DNA of 64,000 nucleotides from UBA2199 sp964562095 (GCA_964562095.1 CAZLSH010000001.1:62001-126000), one strand, 5' to 3'. Positions 1-8,895 are shown, counted from the first letter of the stretch. Program-made: numbers and translations. Notes: generated from the letters alone by a model not told the origin.

Positions 1-1
1 C

Positions 2-898
2 GCGGGCGGCCCGCCGAAACAGGACCTGGAAAAATTCCTGCTGGCCCACTTCGGGCCGAGCCTGGTGCGCCTGTTTTTCGCGCCGTACCTGGAAAAGTTT
101 TACCAACGGCCGCTGGCGGCCATGATCGCCGGCATGGACAAGGGGAGCATCCCGGTCCCCAGGAAGAAGGATGTGCTGGCCGGTGCCCGGCGCCAACGGC
201 CGTGCGCCGAGGGCTATAACCCCGTTTTCTATTACCCGTCGGGCTCGCTGCAGGCGTTTATCGACGATTATGCCCGGCCGCTGGAGAAAAGGATCCGCTG
301 CCAGGAAGAGGTCATCGCCATCGAAGCGGGACGGAAGCGGGTGATCACCCGGACCGGGAGCTATCGCTACGACTGCCTGGTCAGCACCATGCCCTTGAAG
401 CAATTGCTGGGGATCATGACGCCGCCGCCGCCCTTTCCCCGGCAGCGGCTGCGCCACCTGTCGACGCTGGTGGTCAACGCGGTGCTGGCGCGGCGCCGGC
501 GCCGCTTTCACTGGCTGTATCTGCCGGAAAAGCGTTTTCCTTTTTATCGCGTCGGCTATTACCCGGCGGCGGGGACGGTCGCCGTGTACCTGGAGAAGAC
601 GATGGCCGCCGATTCCGCGCTCGATGCCCGCCAGGTCCGCAATGAGGCGCTCTTGACCCTGCGGCAAACGGGAATGATCGCCGGCTCCGAAGAGCTTCTC
701 TTCCTTGACCTGAAAAGGATACCCGTATCCTATGTCGTCTTCGACCGCGATTGGCCGCGGCTGGTGCCGGCCATACTGGCTCAGCTGCGCCGCCAGGATA
801 TCCATTCCATCGGCCGTTACGGCAGCTGGAACTACACGTCCATGGCCGATGATATCCTCCTGGCGCGGGAAACGGCCCTCCGTCTCAACGGGGCATGA
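2..898 (+). CDS. FAD-dependent amine oxidase / protoporphyrinogen-oxidase-like protein (5' truncated by window edge)
   Basis: The reading frame is open from the first bases, so the N-terminal FAD-binding Rossmann part lies outside the window. What remains (about 298 residues) looks like the substrate and second FAD-contact region of the amine-oxidase / UDP-galactopyranose-mutase-like flavoenzymes. It has a helical segment followed by YNPVFYYPSGSLQAFID and the typical VSTMPL stretch after a Rossmann-like strand. The stop overlaps the start of the next glycosyltransferase (ATGA), so the two are probably co-transcribed. Flavoproteins of this type often sit in polysaccharide or glycolipid loci. 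The exact substrate cannot be told. Confidence 0.7.
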   Translation, partial: AGGPPKQDLEKFLLAHFGPSLVRLFFAPYLEKFYQRPLAAMIAGMDKGSIPVPRKKDVLAGARRQRPCAEGYNPVFYYPSGSLQAFIDDYARPLEKRIRCQEEVIAIEAGRKRVITRTGSYRYDCLVSTMPLKQLLGIMTPPPPFPRQRLRHLSTLVVNAVLARRRRRFHWLYLPEKRFPFYRVGYYPAAGTVAVYLEKTMAADSALDARQVRNEALLTLRQTGMIAGSEELLFLDLKRIPVSYVVFDRDWPRLVPAILAQLRRQDIHSIGRYGSWNYTSMADDILLARETALRLNGA

Positions 899-2070
899 GC
901 TCCAGGATCGTCGTCGCGCACGTGATCACCAAGCTGGAGCTTGGCGGCGCCCAGCTCAACACGCTGCATACCGTCGAACACCTGGACGCGTCGCGCTTCG
1001 ACGCCTGCCTGCTCAGTGGCCCGGGGGGGGTATTGAACAGCCGCTTGGCCGCAACGGACCGCTATTTCGAGATTCCCGCCCTGGGGCGGGAGATCCGCCC
1101 CGGCAAGGACATCCAGGCGTTGCTGCAGCTGCTGCGTTTGTTCCGCCGTCTCCGGCCGCAAATCGTCCACACCCATTCCTCGAAAGCCGGGATCCTGGGG
1201 CGGGCGGCCGCCCGCCTGGCGCGCGTCCCGGTCACGGTTCATACGGTGCACGGTTTTCCCTTCTCCCCGCAGCAGCCGTTTTTCCAGCGCCGTTTCTATC
1301 GCTGCGCCGAAAAGGCCTGCCGCCGGCTGACGGACCACTTCGTTTTCGTTTCCCGCTGCGACATGGAGCAGGCGCTCCGTATGAAGCTGACCCGATCGCC
1401 GCGGCCCGAAGGGGACGGCGATGATTTTTCCCTCATTCGCAGCGGCTTTTCCCTGGAAAAATTCCGGGTCCCGGGGGATGCGGCGGCTGCCCGGGCCAGG
1501 TTCAACCTGCCGCCAGGATGTTTCGTGTGCGGCACCATCGCCCCCTTCAAGCCGCAGAAAGGGTTGTCGCGCCTGGTGGCTGCCGCCGCCCAGGTCATCG
1601 CCGGCAACCCGAAGGTCTTTTTCCTCATCGCCGGCGACGGCGAGCAGCGGCCGCAGCTGGAGGCCGAGCTGCGGCGTCGCGGCATCGCGGCGAACTTTCG
1701 CCTGCCGGGATTCATCCGCGACGTGGAGAACGCCATGGACGCTTTCGACATCGGGCTTTCCACCGCCTTGTGGGAAGGACTGCCGCAGAGCCTGGTGCAG
1801 CTGCGCCTGAAAAAGAAGGCGATCGTGGCCAGCGACATCCCGGGCAACCGGGAGGTCGTCCGCCACGGGGAGAACGGTTTCCTGGTGCCCGGGAACGACA
1901 CGGAGCGCTTCGCCGCGGCCATCCTCGAGCTGGCGGCGAATGCCGGGCTGCGGCGCCAACTGGGCGACTTCGAGGCCGAGGATTTCAGCGAGTGGTCGGC
2001 CGACGTGCTGGTGGCGCGCCAGGAGGAGTTGTACCAGCGGCTGGTGATCCGCAGCTGGACGCGGAACTGA
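895..2070 (+). CDS. Glycosyltransferase family 4 (GT-B fold)
   Basis: 391 residues, a full-length GT-B enzyme. The N-terminal acceptor domain contains VAHVITKLELGGAQLN, the glycine-rich start typical of GT4, and VHTHSSKAGILGR. The C-terminal nucleotide-sugar domain has GTIAPFKPQKGL, FLIAGDGEQR and the acidic motif in ALWEGLPQSLVQ (EGLPxSLxE-like). The family transfers a sugar from an activated donor to cell-surface glycan or lipid precursors at the cytoplasmic face of the membrane. The ATGA overlap with the upstream flavoprotein suggests translational coupling. The sugar and acceptor cannot be deduced. Confidence 0.88.
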   Translation: MSSRIVVAHVITKLELGGAQLNTLHTVEHLDASRFDACLLSGPGGVLNSRLAATDRYFEIPALGREIRPGKDIQALLQLLRLFRRLRPQIVHTHSSKAGILGRAAARLARVPVTVHTVHGFPFSPQQPFFQRRFYRCAEKACRRLTDHFVFVSRCDMEQALRMKLTRSPRPEGDGDDFSLIRSGFSLEKFRVPGDAAAARARFNLPPGCFVCGTIAPFKPQKGLSRLVAAAAQVIAGNPKVFFLIAGDGEQRPQLEAELRRRGIAANFRLPGFIRDVENAMDAFDIGLSTALWEGLPQSLVQLRLKKKAIVASDIPGNREVVRHGENGFLVPGNDTERFAAAILELAANAGLRRQLGDFEAEDFSEWSADVLVARQEELYQRLVIRSWTRN

Positions 2071-2184
2071 GCGCGCCCGCGCCGCTGTCGCGCCGGCCGC
2101 TTAGGGGGAATTGCCGGACCCGATCCGGCATTTGCGGGCGGCGATCTTCCTCACCCCCCCGGTATTGGCGTTGCCGTGTCCGGA

Positions 2185-3027
2185 TCAGGCCGGGCGCATG
2201 GCCCGCAGGTGGGCGACCCGCTCCTCGATGGGCGGATGGGTCGAGAACAGGGCCAGCAGGCTTTTGCCGCTCAAGGGCGAGACGATGAACAGGTGGGCGG
2301 TCTGCCGCGTGGCGCGCAACGGCAGGCGCTTGGAGTAAGCGCCTAATTTTTCCAGTGCCGAGGCCAGGCCCTGGGGATCGCCGGTCAGCCGGGCGGCGCC
2401 CTCGTCGGCCTTGTATTCCCGGGTGCGGGAAATGGCCATCTGGATGAGGCTGGCCGCCAGCGGCGCCAGGATGGCCATGGCCAGCAGCCCCAGGAAGCCG
2501 CCGCGGTCGTCGTCGTCGCGGCCGCCGGCGAACACGCCGAACCAGCGCGCCTGATAAGCGAGGAACATGATGGCCCCGGCCAGGGTGGCGGCCACGGTCT
2601 GCAGCAGCGTGTCGCGGTGGATCACGTGGGTCAGCTCATGGCCGATCACCCCCTTCAGCTCCGCCTCGTCCATCAGTTTCGTGATCCCGCGCGAAAGGGC
2701 GATCACCGCCTTGCCGGGATTGCGCCCGGTGGCGAAGGCATTGGGGGAATCCTGCTCGAAAACATAGATGGCGGGCATGGGCACCTGCGCCTTCTGGCAA
2801 AGCTCACGCACCATGGCGTGGATGCGCGGCGAGTCGCTCTCGGTCAGTTCACTGGCCCGGTAGGCCTTGAGGACGATTTTGTCGGAGAACCAGTAGGAGA
2901 TGAAATTCATCACTCCGGCCAGGATCAGGGCGATCAGCATGCCCTGCTGGCCCCCAGCCGCGCCGCCGATGAAAAGCAAGATGCCGGTCAGGGCTCCCAG
3001 CAACGCCACCGTCTTCAATTTACTCAT
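2185..3027 (-). CDS. htpX: HtpX-type membrane zinc metalloprotease (M48)
   Basis: 280 residues, the usual HtpX length. Two N-terminal membrane segments (about residues 8-50) precede the zinc motif HELTH (in VIGHELTHVIHRDT). The downstream glutamate ligand lies in SRTREYKADEGAARLTG. Two more hydrophobic segments follow the active site. HtpX cleaves damaged inner-membrane proteins. The start ATG overlaps the end of ftsB by 8 bases, so the pair is transcribed leftwards as one unit. The window also encodes the DnaK system, but divergently. Confidence 0.92.
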   Translation of the reverse strand: MSKLKTVALLGALTGILLFIGGAAGGQQGMLIALILAGVMNFISYWFSDKIVLKAYRASELTESDSPRIHAMVRELCQKAQVPMPAIYVFEQDSPNAFATGRNPGKAVIALSRGITKLMDEAELKGVIGHELTHVIHRDTLLQTVAATLAGAIMFLAYQARWFGVFAGGRDDDDRGGFLGLLAMAILAPLAASLIQMAISRTREYKADEGAARLTGDPQGLASALEKLGAYSKRLPLRATRQTAHLFIVSPLSGKSLLALFSTHPPIEERVAHLRAMRPA

Positions 3028-3385
3028 GCTTCGCCTCCGGGGTCTCCTGCACGAGGACCACCACTTTTTCGTTCTTTTTCATCAGCCACAGGTCTTCCCT
3101 GGCTTTTTTTTCCAGGGCCAGGGGGGTGGCGCGCAGCTGTTCGATTTCGCGGGCCAACCGGGCTTTTTCATTTTCCAAGGCCTGGATGGTCTGCTGCAAG
3201 GCATGGATCTGCTTTTTCGTTTTGACGATCTCCACGATGCCGCGGTCGCCGAAAACGAATGCCAGTATCAGGATGAACAGGAAAAAGGCCAGCAGCAAGG
3301 CGAGGCCGCGCGACTGCAGCAGCGAACTCTCCTTCTTCCTGCCGGCACCGTCTTCTCGTTTTCGGGGCTGGCGGATGGCAGACAT
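3020..3385 (-). CDS. ftsB: Septum formation initiator, FtsB/DivIC family
   Basis: 121 residues: a short basic cytoplasmic tail, one membrane segment (about 29-46, rich in L, F, I) and a periplasmic coiled coil (about 55-90). A small C-terminal domain with KKAREDLWLMKKNEKVVVLV is the FtsB/DivIC signature. It would act with FtsL and FtsQ in the divisome. A sigma70-like promoter ends six bases before the ATG, so the mRNA is probably leaderless. It overlaps htpX downstream. The family is clear. FtsB versus DivIC is only a naming choice. Confidence 0.88.
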   Translation of the reverse strand: MSAIRQPRKREDGAGRKKESSLLQSRGLALLLAFFLFILILAFVFGDRGIVEIVKTKKQIHALQQTIQALENEKARLAREIEQLRATPLALEKKAREDLWLMKKNEKVVVLVQETPEAKHE

Positions 3386-3391
3386 GGGGAT

Positions 3392-3420
3392 AAAATATCA
3401 TAAATCCGGGCGGGAGGCAA
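3392..3420 (-). promoter_or_regulatory. Promoter of ftsB-htpX, predicted leaderless
   Basis: On the minus strand TTGCCT (3415-3420) is followed after 17 bases by TATTTT (3392-3397). The ATG begins six bases after the -10 box, which puts the expected +1 at or next to the start codon. There is no room for a Shine-Dalgarno site. Confidence 0.5.
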
Positions 3421-3508
3421 TCGCCTGCCGCCGCCTGGAACCGGCGGTGATCGCGTGCGGGCCCGGTGCGAAGATCGCAGGCGGAGGGCTCCGCAACTGC
3501 GCCGGAAA

Positions 3509-3537
3509 TTGACAAGCCATCCGGATTGGTATAAAAT
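3509..3537 (+). promoter_or_regulatory. Sigma70-like promoter of the grpE-dnaK-dnaJ operon
   Basis: A perfect TTGACA (3509-3514), a 17-base spacer and TAAAAT (3532-3537) lie about 100 bases before grpE. I see no CIRCE inverted repeat (TTAGCACTC/GAGTGCTAA) in the leader, so HrcA control is not indicated here. Confidence 0.6.
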
Positions 3538-3635
3538 TTTTTTCATGCAGGCGATCACCCCGGACCGGGCGCTTGCCGGGATCGCGGCTTTTTTTAGCGC
3601 GGTGGACGGACCCGGGCGGGAACAGAGAGGAGTCA

Positions 3636-4280
3636 ATGGCGACGGACGAGGACAATGAGGGCATCGGCTACGTTCCGGACGAGGAAGATCTGGACGCGGA
3701 AGAGGCGAAAACCCCGGTAAAGAGCGTCCCGGAAGAGGCCGCCCACAAGAAAAAGAACGCAGCCAAGCGCGGAGCGCACCGCGCCGTCGATGCGGATGCG
3801 CAGTTGCGCAGCACCGCCGCCGAACGGGATGAATTCAAGGACAAGTACCTGCGCGGACTCGCCGAGATGGATAATTTCCGCAAGCGCATGAAAAAAGAGC
3901 GGGATGAATTCCAGAAGTATGTCCTGTTCGAGATCCTGCTTGACCTGCTGCAGATCTATGACAATCTGGAGCGGGCGCTGAAGTCCAAGACGGTCGAGCA
4001 GGACAAGGGGATCGTTTCCGGCGTGGAGATGATCCGCCGGCAGTTCCTGGACCTGCTGAAGAAATATCAAGTGCTTGAGATCGAGGCTCTGGGCCGGCAT
4101 TTCGACCCCGCTTTTCACGAGGCCCTGAGCAAGGAGGAGCGGGAGGGCATCCGCCAGGCGGTGGTGGTGGAGGTCTACCAGAAAGGATTCATGTATCAGG
4201 ACAAGCTGCTGCGACCGGCCCTGACCAAAGTGGCGATTCCCGTCGCCGCTCAGGCGGCGGGAGGCGAGGCCGAACCCTGA
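3636..4280 (+). CDS. grpE: Nucleotide exchange factor GrpE
   Basis: 214 residues. An acidic, charged N-terminal tail precedes a long coiled coil (roughly 65-120, containing RDEFKDKYLRGLAEMDNFRKR). The beta-wing follows, with FDPAFHEAL and VVVEVYQKGFMYQDKLLRPA, all classic GrpE features. GrpE releases ADP from DnaK. The frame stays open further upstream, but ATG 3636 has a GAGAGG site just before it. The end overlaps dnaK (TGATG), giving the canonical grpE-dnaK-dnaJ order. Confidence 0.94.
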   Translation: MATDEDNEGIGYVPDEEDLDAEEAKTPVKSVPEEAAHKKKNAAKRGAHRAVDADAQLRSTAAERDEFKDKYLRGLAEMDNFRKRMKKERDEFQKYVLFEILLDLLQIYDNLERALKSKTVEQDKGIVSGVEMIRRQFLDLLKKYQVLEIEALGRHFDPAFHEALSKEEREGIRQAVVVEVYQKGFMYQDKLLRPALTKVAIPVAAQAAGGEAEP

Positions 4281-6094
4281 TGGCCAAGAATATCGGCATC
4301 GATCTGGGCACGACCAATTCCTGCATCAGCTACCTGGAGGGGAGGGAGGCGCTGATCGTTCCCAACCCGGAGGGGGCCAGGGTCATCCCGACGGTCATCG
4401 CCCAGACAGCAGAAAAGAAACGCATCTTCGGCAACGCCGCCAAGCGGCAGATGATCACCAACAGCAAGAACACCATCTGGGGGATCAAGCGGCTCATCGG
4501 CCGCAAGTTCGACAGCATGGAAATTCGCGAGATCGCCCGGCGTGTCGGTTATGAGATCGTCGAGGCGGCCAACGGCGACATCAAGGTCAAGCTGGCCGAC
4601 CAGACATACTCCGCCGAGGAGATCTCCGGCATGTTCCTGGGCTACCTGAAGGGCATCGCCGAGAACTACCTTGGCGAGCCCGTCTCCGACACCGTCATCA
4701 CCGTGCCCGCTTTCTTCAACGATGCCCAGCGCCAGGCCACCAAGGTGGCCGGGGAGATCGCCGGGCTGAATGTCACGCGCATCATCAACGAGCCGACCGC
4801 GGCGTTGATCGCCTACCGGGAAAAGATCAAGAAGAACGGCCTGTACGCCGTGTATGACCTCGGGGGCGGGACATTCGATATCTCCATCGTCGAGGTCAAC
4901 GGCGACATCTACAAGGTGGTCTCCAGCCTGGGCGACACCTTTCTGGGCGGCAGCGATTTCGACGCCCAGATCTGCGACTGGATCTTCCATGAAGTCGAGC
5001 GCGAGACCACGGTCGACCTGCGGGACAGGAAAGAGGTCGCGCAGCGGGTGATCCAGGTCGCGGAAAAAGCCAAGATCGAGCTCTCTTTCGACCAGGAAAC
5101 CCTGATCTCGATCCCCTACCTGCACCATTTCAACGATGGTTCCAACTATCATTTCCAGAAGAAGCTGGTCCGCTCCCAGTTGGAGTCCAGCACCGCGGGT
5201 TTCATCGACCGTACCCTGGAGCTGATCCAGAAGTCGCTGGATGACATCCATGTCCAGCCCGAGCGGATCGAGCGCATCGTCCTGGTGGGCGGCCAGAGCC
5301 GCATGCCGCTCATTTACCAGAAGCTGAACGATTTCTTCGGCCGGCCCCCCGACATCCAGATCAACCCCGAGGAGGCGGTCGCCCAGGGCGCGGCGCTGCA
5401 GGCCGAGATCATCAAGGGCAAGGTGCGCGACCTGCTGCTGCTCGACGTCACGCCGCTCTCGCTGGGCGTGGAGACCAAAGGCGACAGCTTCACCAGGGTC
5501 ATCGAGCGCAATTCCACCATCCCCACCAAGAAGTCGATGGTTTTCACCACCATCAGCGACAACCAGACGACGGTCAAGATCCACGTGCTGCAGGGAGAGC
5601 GGTCGACGGCCTCCGGCAACAAATCGCTCGGGTTCTTCAACCTGGTCGGCATTCCCCAATCCCTGAAAGGCATCCCGCAGATCGATGTCACTTTCGAGAT
5701 CGACGCCAACGGCATCGTCCGCGTCTCGGCCCAGGACAAGACGACCGGCCTCAGCCAGAGCATGAAAATCCAGCCTTCGAGCGGCCTTTCCCCCGAGGAG
5801 ATCGAGCGCCTCATTCAGGAGGCCAAGAAATACGAGGAGCAGGACAGGATGGAACTGCGACTGGCCAAGGCCAAGCTGCAGCTGAAAGAGGAATTGGAGA
5901 CCGTCAAGTTCTATCACCAGCGTTTCATCGAAAAACTGAGCCCCCATGACGGGGCCGAGATCGATTCGTTGATCGGCCGCAGTGAAAAAGCCCTGGAAGG
6001 CAATGACCCCGACCAGCTGGAGAGCCTGCTGAAGAAGATGAAGAGTTTCCGCACCATGATCAATACCATCCTGACCGCCGAATTTTCCAAGTAA
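4280..6094 (+). CDS. dnaK: Chaperone DnaK (Hsp70)
   Basis: 604 residues. The N-terminal ATPase domain starts with IGIDLGTTNSC, followed by the phosphate-2 motif YDLGGGTFDISI and the adenosine motif IVLVGGQSRMP. The DLLLLDVTPLSLGVET linker leads into the peptide-binding domain, then a shortened helical lid ending at EFSK. Typical DnaK is about 610-640 residues, so the disordered acidic C-terminal tail is missing. It works with the adjacent GrpE and DnaJ. The gene may be a divergent or second dnaK of this genome, since a single window cannot show whether another copy exists. Confidence 0.95.
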   Translation: MAKNIGIDLGTTNSCISYLEGREALIVPNPEGARVIPTVIAQTAEKKRIFGNAAKRQMITNSKNTIWGIKRLIGRKFDSMEIREIARRVGYEIVEAANGDIKVKLADQTYSAEEISGMFLGYLKGIAENYLGEPVSDTVITVPAFFNDAQRQATKVAGEIAGLNVTRIINEPTAALIAYREKIKKNGLYAVYDLGGGTFDISIVEVNGDIYKVVSSLGDTFLGGSDFDAQICDWIFHEVERETTVDLRDRKEVAQRVIQVAEKAKIELSFDQETLISIPYLHHFNDGSNYHFQKKLVRSQLESSTAGFIDRTLELIQKSLDDIHVQPERIERIVLVGGQSRMPLIYQKLNDFFGRPPDIQINPEEAVAQGAALQAEIIKGKVRDLLLLDVTPLSLGVETKGDSFTRVIERNSTIPTKKSMVFTTISDNQTTVKIHVLQGERSTASGNKSLGFFNLVGIPQSLKGIPQIDVTFEIDANGIVRVSAQDKTTGLSQSMKIQPSSGLSPEEIERLIQEAKKYEEQDRMELRLAKAKLQLKEELETVKFYHQRFIEKLSPHDGAEIDSLIGRSEKALEGNDPDQLESLLKKMKSFRTMINTILTAEFSK

Positions 6095-6100
6095 CCGCCC

Positions 6101-7204
6101 ATGGCCAAAAAGGACTACTATCATGTTCTGGGCGTCGCCCGCGACGCCAGCGCCGAAGAGATCAAGAAAGCCTACCGCAAGCTGGCCCTGCAGCACCACC
6201 CCGACCGCAATCGCGACAATCCCGAGGCCGAGGAAAGGTTCAAAGAAGCATCCGAAGCCTATTCGGTCCTGGGCAACAGCGAGAAACGGCAGATCTACGA
6301 CCAGTACGGCGCCGAAGGCCTGCGCGCCGGCGGCGGCTCCGATTTCGGCTTTTTTGCCGATTCAATTTTCTCGGACTTCGGCGATATCCTCGGCGACATG
6401 TTCGGTTTCGGCGGGTCTTTCTCCGGCGGCCGGCAGCGCCGGGGCCCGCGCAAGGGGAGCGACCTGGGGCTGGAAGTGGCGCTGACCCTGGAGGAGTCCT
6501 TTCTCGGCATCGAGAAGGAGATCGAAGTGGAGCGCGAGCGCAACTGCGACGCCTGCGACGGCTCGGGGAGCGAAGCGGGGCACGATCCGGAAACCTGCCG
6601 CAAGTGCGGCGGCAGCGGCAGCGTCCGCGTCAGCCAGGGTTTTTTCTCCATGGCCACCAGCTGTTCCAGCTGCCGGGGCAGCGGCAGGGTCGTCACCCAT
6701 CCCTGCCGCAAATGCCACGGCCAAGGGCGGCAGCGTGAAGGCAAGAAGATCAAGGTCAACTTCCCGGCCGGGATCGACGAGGGCAACCGCCTGCGCGTCA
6801 GCGGCGAGGGCGAGGGCGGCCGCCAGGGCGGCTCTCCCGGCGACCTGTACGTCATGGTGCGCATCCAGCCCGACAAGCGCTTCCAGCGCCACGGCCAGGA
6901 CCTGCTGCTGACGCTGCCCATCAGCTTTTCCCAGGCTGCGCTCGGCGACCAGGTCGCCATCCAGACCTTCGAGGGCACGGAGAAGATCAAGATCCCGCCG
7001 GCCACCCAGAATGGCCACGTCCTGAAGATCAAGAACAAGGGATTCCACCAGGTCAATCGCTGGAGCCGCGGCGACCTGTTGGTTCAGGTCCAGGTGCAGA
7101 CGCCCCGGCATCTCACCCGCCAGGAGACCGAGTTGTTCAAGAAGTTGCGCGAGCTCGAAGCCGGCAAAGGGCAGGCCCTGCTCGAAAACGACCTGGTCAA
7201 TTAA
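6101..7204 (+). CDS. dnaJ: Chaperone DnaJ (Hsp40, type I)
   Basis: 367 residues. The J domain (about 4-70) carries the HPD motif in LQHHPDRNRDN. A G/F-rich linker follows (about 75-125). The zinc domain has four CxxCxGxG-type motifs (CDACDGSG, CRKCGGSG, CSSCRGSG, CRKCHGQG), and then the two C-terminal substrate-binding barrels. DnaJ delivers clients to DnaK and stimulates its ATPase. It lies six bases downstream of dnaK, and its stop overlaps the rsmE start. Confidence 0.95.
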   Translation: MAKKDYYHVLGVARDASAEEIKKAYRKLALQHHPDRNRDNPEAEERFKEASEAYSVLGNSEKRQIYDQYGAEGLRAGGGSDFGFFADSIFSDFGDILGDMFGFGGSFSGGRQRRGPRKGSDLGLEVALTLEESFLGIEKEIEVERERNCDACDGSGSEAGHDPETCRKCGGSGSVRVSQGFFSMATSCSSCRGSGRVVTHPCRKCHGQGRQREGKKIKVNFPAGIDEGNRLRVSGEGEGGRQGGSPGDLYVMVRIQPDKRFQRHGQDLLLTLPISFSQAALGDQVAIQTFEGTEKIKIPPATQNGHVLKIKNKGFHQVNRWSRGDLLVQVQVQTPRHLTRQETELFKKLRELEAGKGQALLENDLVN

Positions 7205-7899
7205 TGGCGGATCGGCGCTTCTTTTCCCCCCACGATATCGTCAATGGCCAGATTTGCATCGACGGCGACGAGTTCCACCATGTGGCCCACGTCATGCGCT
7301 ATCGCCCGGGCGACGAACTGGAGATCGTCAACGGGCGCGGGCTCCTGGCCCAAGGCCGCGTCGCCGCCGTCCAGGGACGGGCGTTGCGCGTCGATATCCT
7401 GCAGGCGCAGGAGTTCCCGCCGCCGCCGCCGCGGGTGTTCATCGCCCCGTCGCTGACCAAGGGGCATGCCATGAACTGGCTGATCGAGAAACTGTGCGAG
7501 ATGGGCGTCGATGAAGTGCGGCCGCTGCTGTGCCAGCGCACCGATGTCGCCTGGAGCCCCTCGCAGCTGCGGCGCTGGGAAAAGATGGCCGCCCAGGCCC
7601 TGAAAGTCAACCGCCGCTACTGGCTGACGCGCATCCTGCCGCCCGTCTCCCCGGCGACCCTCATCGCCGCCAGTGCCGGGGTGCCGGCCAGAATCCTGCT
7701 GGACATCGCCGGCCGGAGCCGGCTGGATCGCCCAGCCGCCTTCCCAGTCCTGGCCGTTGTCGGGCCGCCCGGGGATTTCAGCGAAGCCGAGAAAGAGCTG
7801 TTTTTTGCCGGCGGCTTTCAGCCGGTCCTGGTCAATGATGCCATTCTGAAGACCGAGACCGCGGCGCTCGCCGCCGCCGCCATTCTGAAAAATGATTGA
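7204..7899 (+). CDS. rsmE: 16S rRNA (uracil-1498-N3)-methyltransferase RsmE
   Basis: 231 residues, normal for RsmE. The N-terminal PUA-like part includes FHHVAHVMRYRPGDELEIVNG. The C-terminal SPOUT knot has VVGPPGDFSEAEKE and LVNDAILKTETAALAAAA, matching the family's GPEGGFS and LGxxILRxETA signatures with small changes (PPGDF for PEGGF). It would methylate U1498 in the ribosomal decoding region. Its ATG overlaps the dnaJ stop (TAATG). An rsmE gene next to dnaJ is common in bacteria. Confidence 0.9.
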   Translation: MADRRFFSPHDIVNGQICIDGDEFHHVAHVMRYRPGDELEIVNGRGLLAQGRVAAVQGRALRVDILQAQEFPPPPPRVFIAPSLTKGHAMNWLIEKLCEMGVDEVRPLLCQRTDVAWSPSQLRRWEKMAAQALKVNRRYWLTRILPPVSPATLIAASAGVPARILLDIAGRSRLDRPAAFPVLAVVGPPGDFSEAEKELFFAGGFQPVLVNDAILKTETAALAAAAILKND

Positions 7900-8836
7900 A
7901 TTGAAAGGGCAGATCGGCAAATACCGGATCCTGAGAAAGCTGGGCAGCGGCGGTTTCGGCACGGTTTACCTGGCCGAAGACACCATTCTCAAGTGCCAGC
8001 GGGCGCTGAAGATCCCCCACCGCACCAGCGCCCAGGCCGACAAGCTGCTGCAGGAGTCGGTGCTGCAGACCCGGCTGCTCGATCACCCGCACATCGTCAA
8101 GCTGCTGACCGTCGATATCATCGACCACATCCTGATCATGGTCATGGAATACATCGAAGGCACCGACCTGGAGAAGATCCTGGACCAGTCCAGCTCCCTG
8201 CAGGTCAAGTCGGCGCTGAAGTATTTCAAGCAGATCCTTTCGGCGCTCGCTTTCGCCCACCAGAAATCGGTGATTCACCGCGACATCCGCCCCTCCAATA
8301 TCCTGATCAACCTGGACGATGACGTCAAGATCGCCGACTTCGGCACGTCGACGCTGCTGCAGGAAAAGCAGTTCGCCACCACCAAGATCGGTTCGCCGCC
8401 CTACATGGCCCCGGAACAGTTCGAGGGCAAGGCCGTCTTCGCGTCGGACATCTATTCGGCCGGCAGCCTTTTCTACGAGATGGCGACGGGTTTTCCGCCC
8501 ATCGTCCTGGCCAACCCCATGGAAATATACAAGCGGGCCAAGGTCGGGCAATTCACGCCGTTGTCCCAAAAGAACTCCCTGGTGCCGCCGGAACTGAACC
8601 GCGTGATCATGAAAACCCTGGCCCCCGACCTCAAGGATCGCTATGCCCAGGCTCTCGACGTGCTGAGCGACCTGGAGCACATGTCCGACCGCAACCGCGA
8701 CTACAGCAGCGAGATGAAGGATATCCAGAAACGCATCCAGGCACGCGAGAGCCGCACCGACTTCACCTGCTGGAACTGCCGCAAGGCCATGGGCCGCCGG
8801 GTGAAGGTCTGTCCCTATTGCGGCGAGGAGCAGTAG
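7892..8836 (+). CDS. Hanks-type Ser/Thr protein kinase with C-terminal zinc ribbon
   Basis: 314 residues. The glycine loop is GSGGFGTVY (18-26), the ATP lysine K40, the catalytic loop HRDIRPSN (D131) and the metal motif DFG (149-151), followed by the APEQ segment. The usual catalytic-loop lysine (HRDLKPxN) is an arginine here. A linker leads to a small treble-cysteine ribbon with C293, C296, C307 and C310. There is no membrane segment, so it is a soluble kinase. It overlaps rsmE by eight bases and so belongs to the dnaK operon, which suggests a stress-linked role (inference). Targets are unknown. Confidence 0.85.
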   Translation: MIELKGQIGKYRILRKLGSGGFGTVYLAEDTILKCQRALKIPHRTSAQADKLLQESVLQTRLLDHPHIVKLLTVDIIDHILIMVMEYIEGTDLEKILDQSSSLQVKSALKYFKQILSALAFAHQKSVIHRDIRPSNILINLDDDVKIADFGTSTLLQEKQFATTKIGSPPYMAPEQFEGKAVFASDIYSAGSLFYEMATGFPPIVLANPMEIYKRAKVGQFTPLSQKNSLVPPELNRVIMKTLAPDLKDRYAQALDVLSDLEHMSDRNRDYSSEMKDIQKRIQARESRTDFTCWNCRKAMGRRVKVCPYCGEEQ

Positions 8837-8866
8837 CCCCGATCTCTCCCGCTTCCCTCCCGGCTC

Positions 8867-8895
8867 TTGATTTGTCGGGCCGTTGCGGCGATAAT
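8867..8895 (+). promoter_or_regulatory. Promoter upstream of apgM
   Basis: TTGATT (8867-8872), a 17-base spacer and GATAAT (8890-8895) lie just before a good AAAGGAGA ribosome site and the ATG at 8913. This internal promoter would start the apgM-MBL-xer unit separately from the chaperone genes. Confidence 0.45.

Noticed and set aside
1296..1922. Long minus-strand ORFs opposite the GT4 gene
   Set aside because: High G+C coding sequence gives long open frames on the other strand. The products are Arg/Pro/Ser-rich with no motif.
3545..3658. Leader peptide starting MQAITPDRAL before grpE
   Set aside because: It overlaps the grpE start and has no ribosome site. The composition is ordinary.
4250..6199. 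A 649-residue minus-strand ORF opposite dnaK
   Set aside because: A pure antisense shadow of dnaK. It is composed of low-complexity L/G/D runs, has no ribosome site, and dnaK itself is unmistakable.
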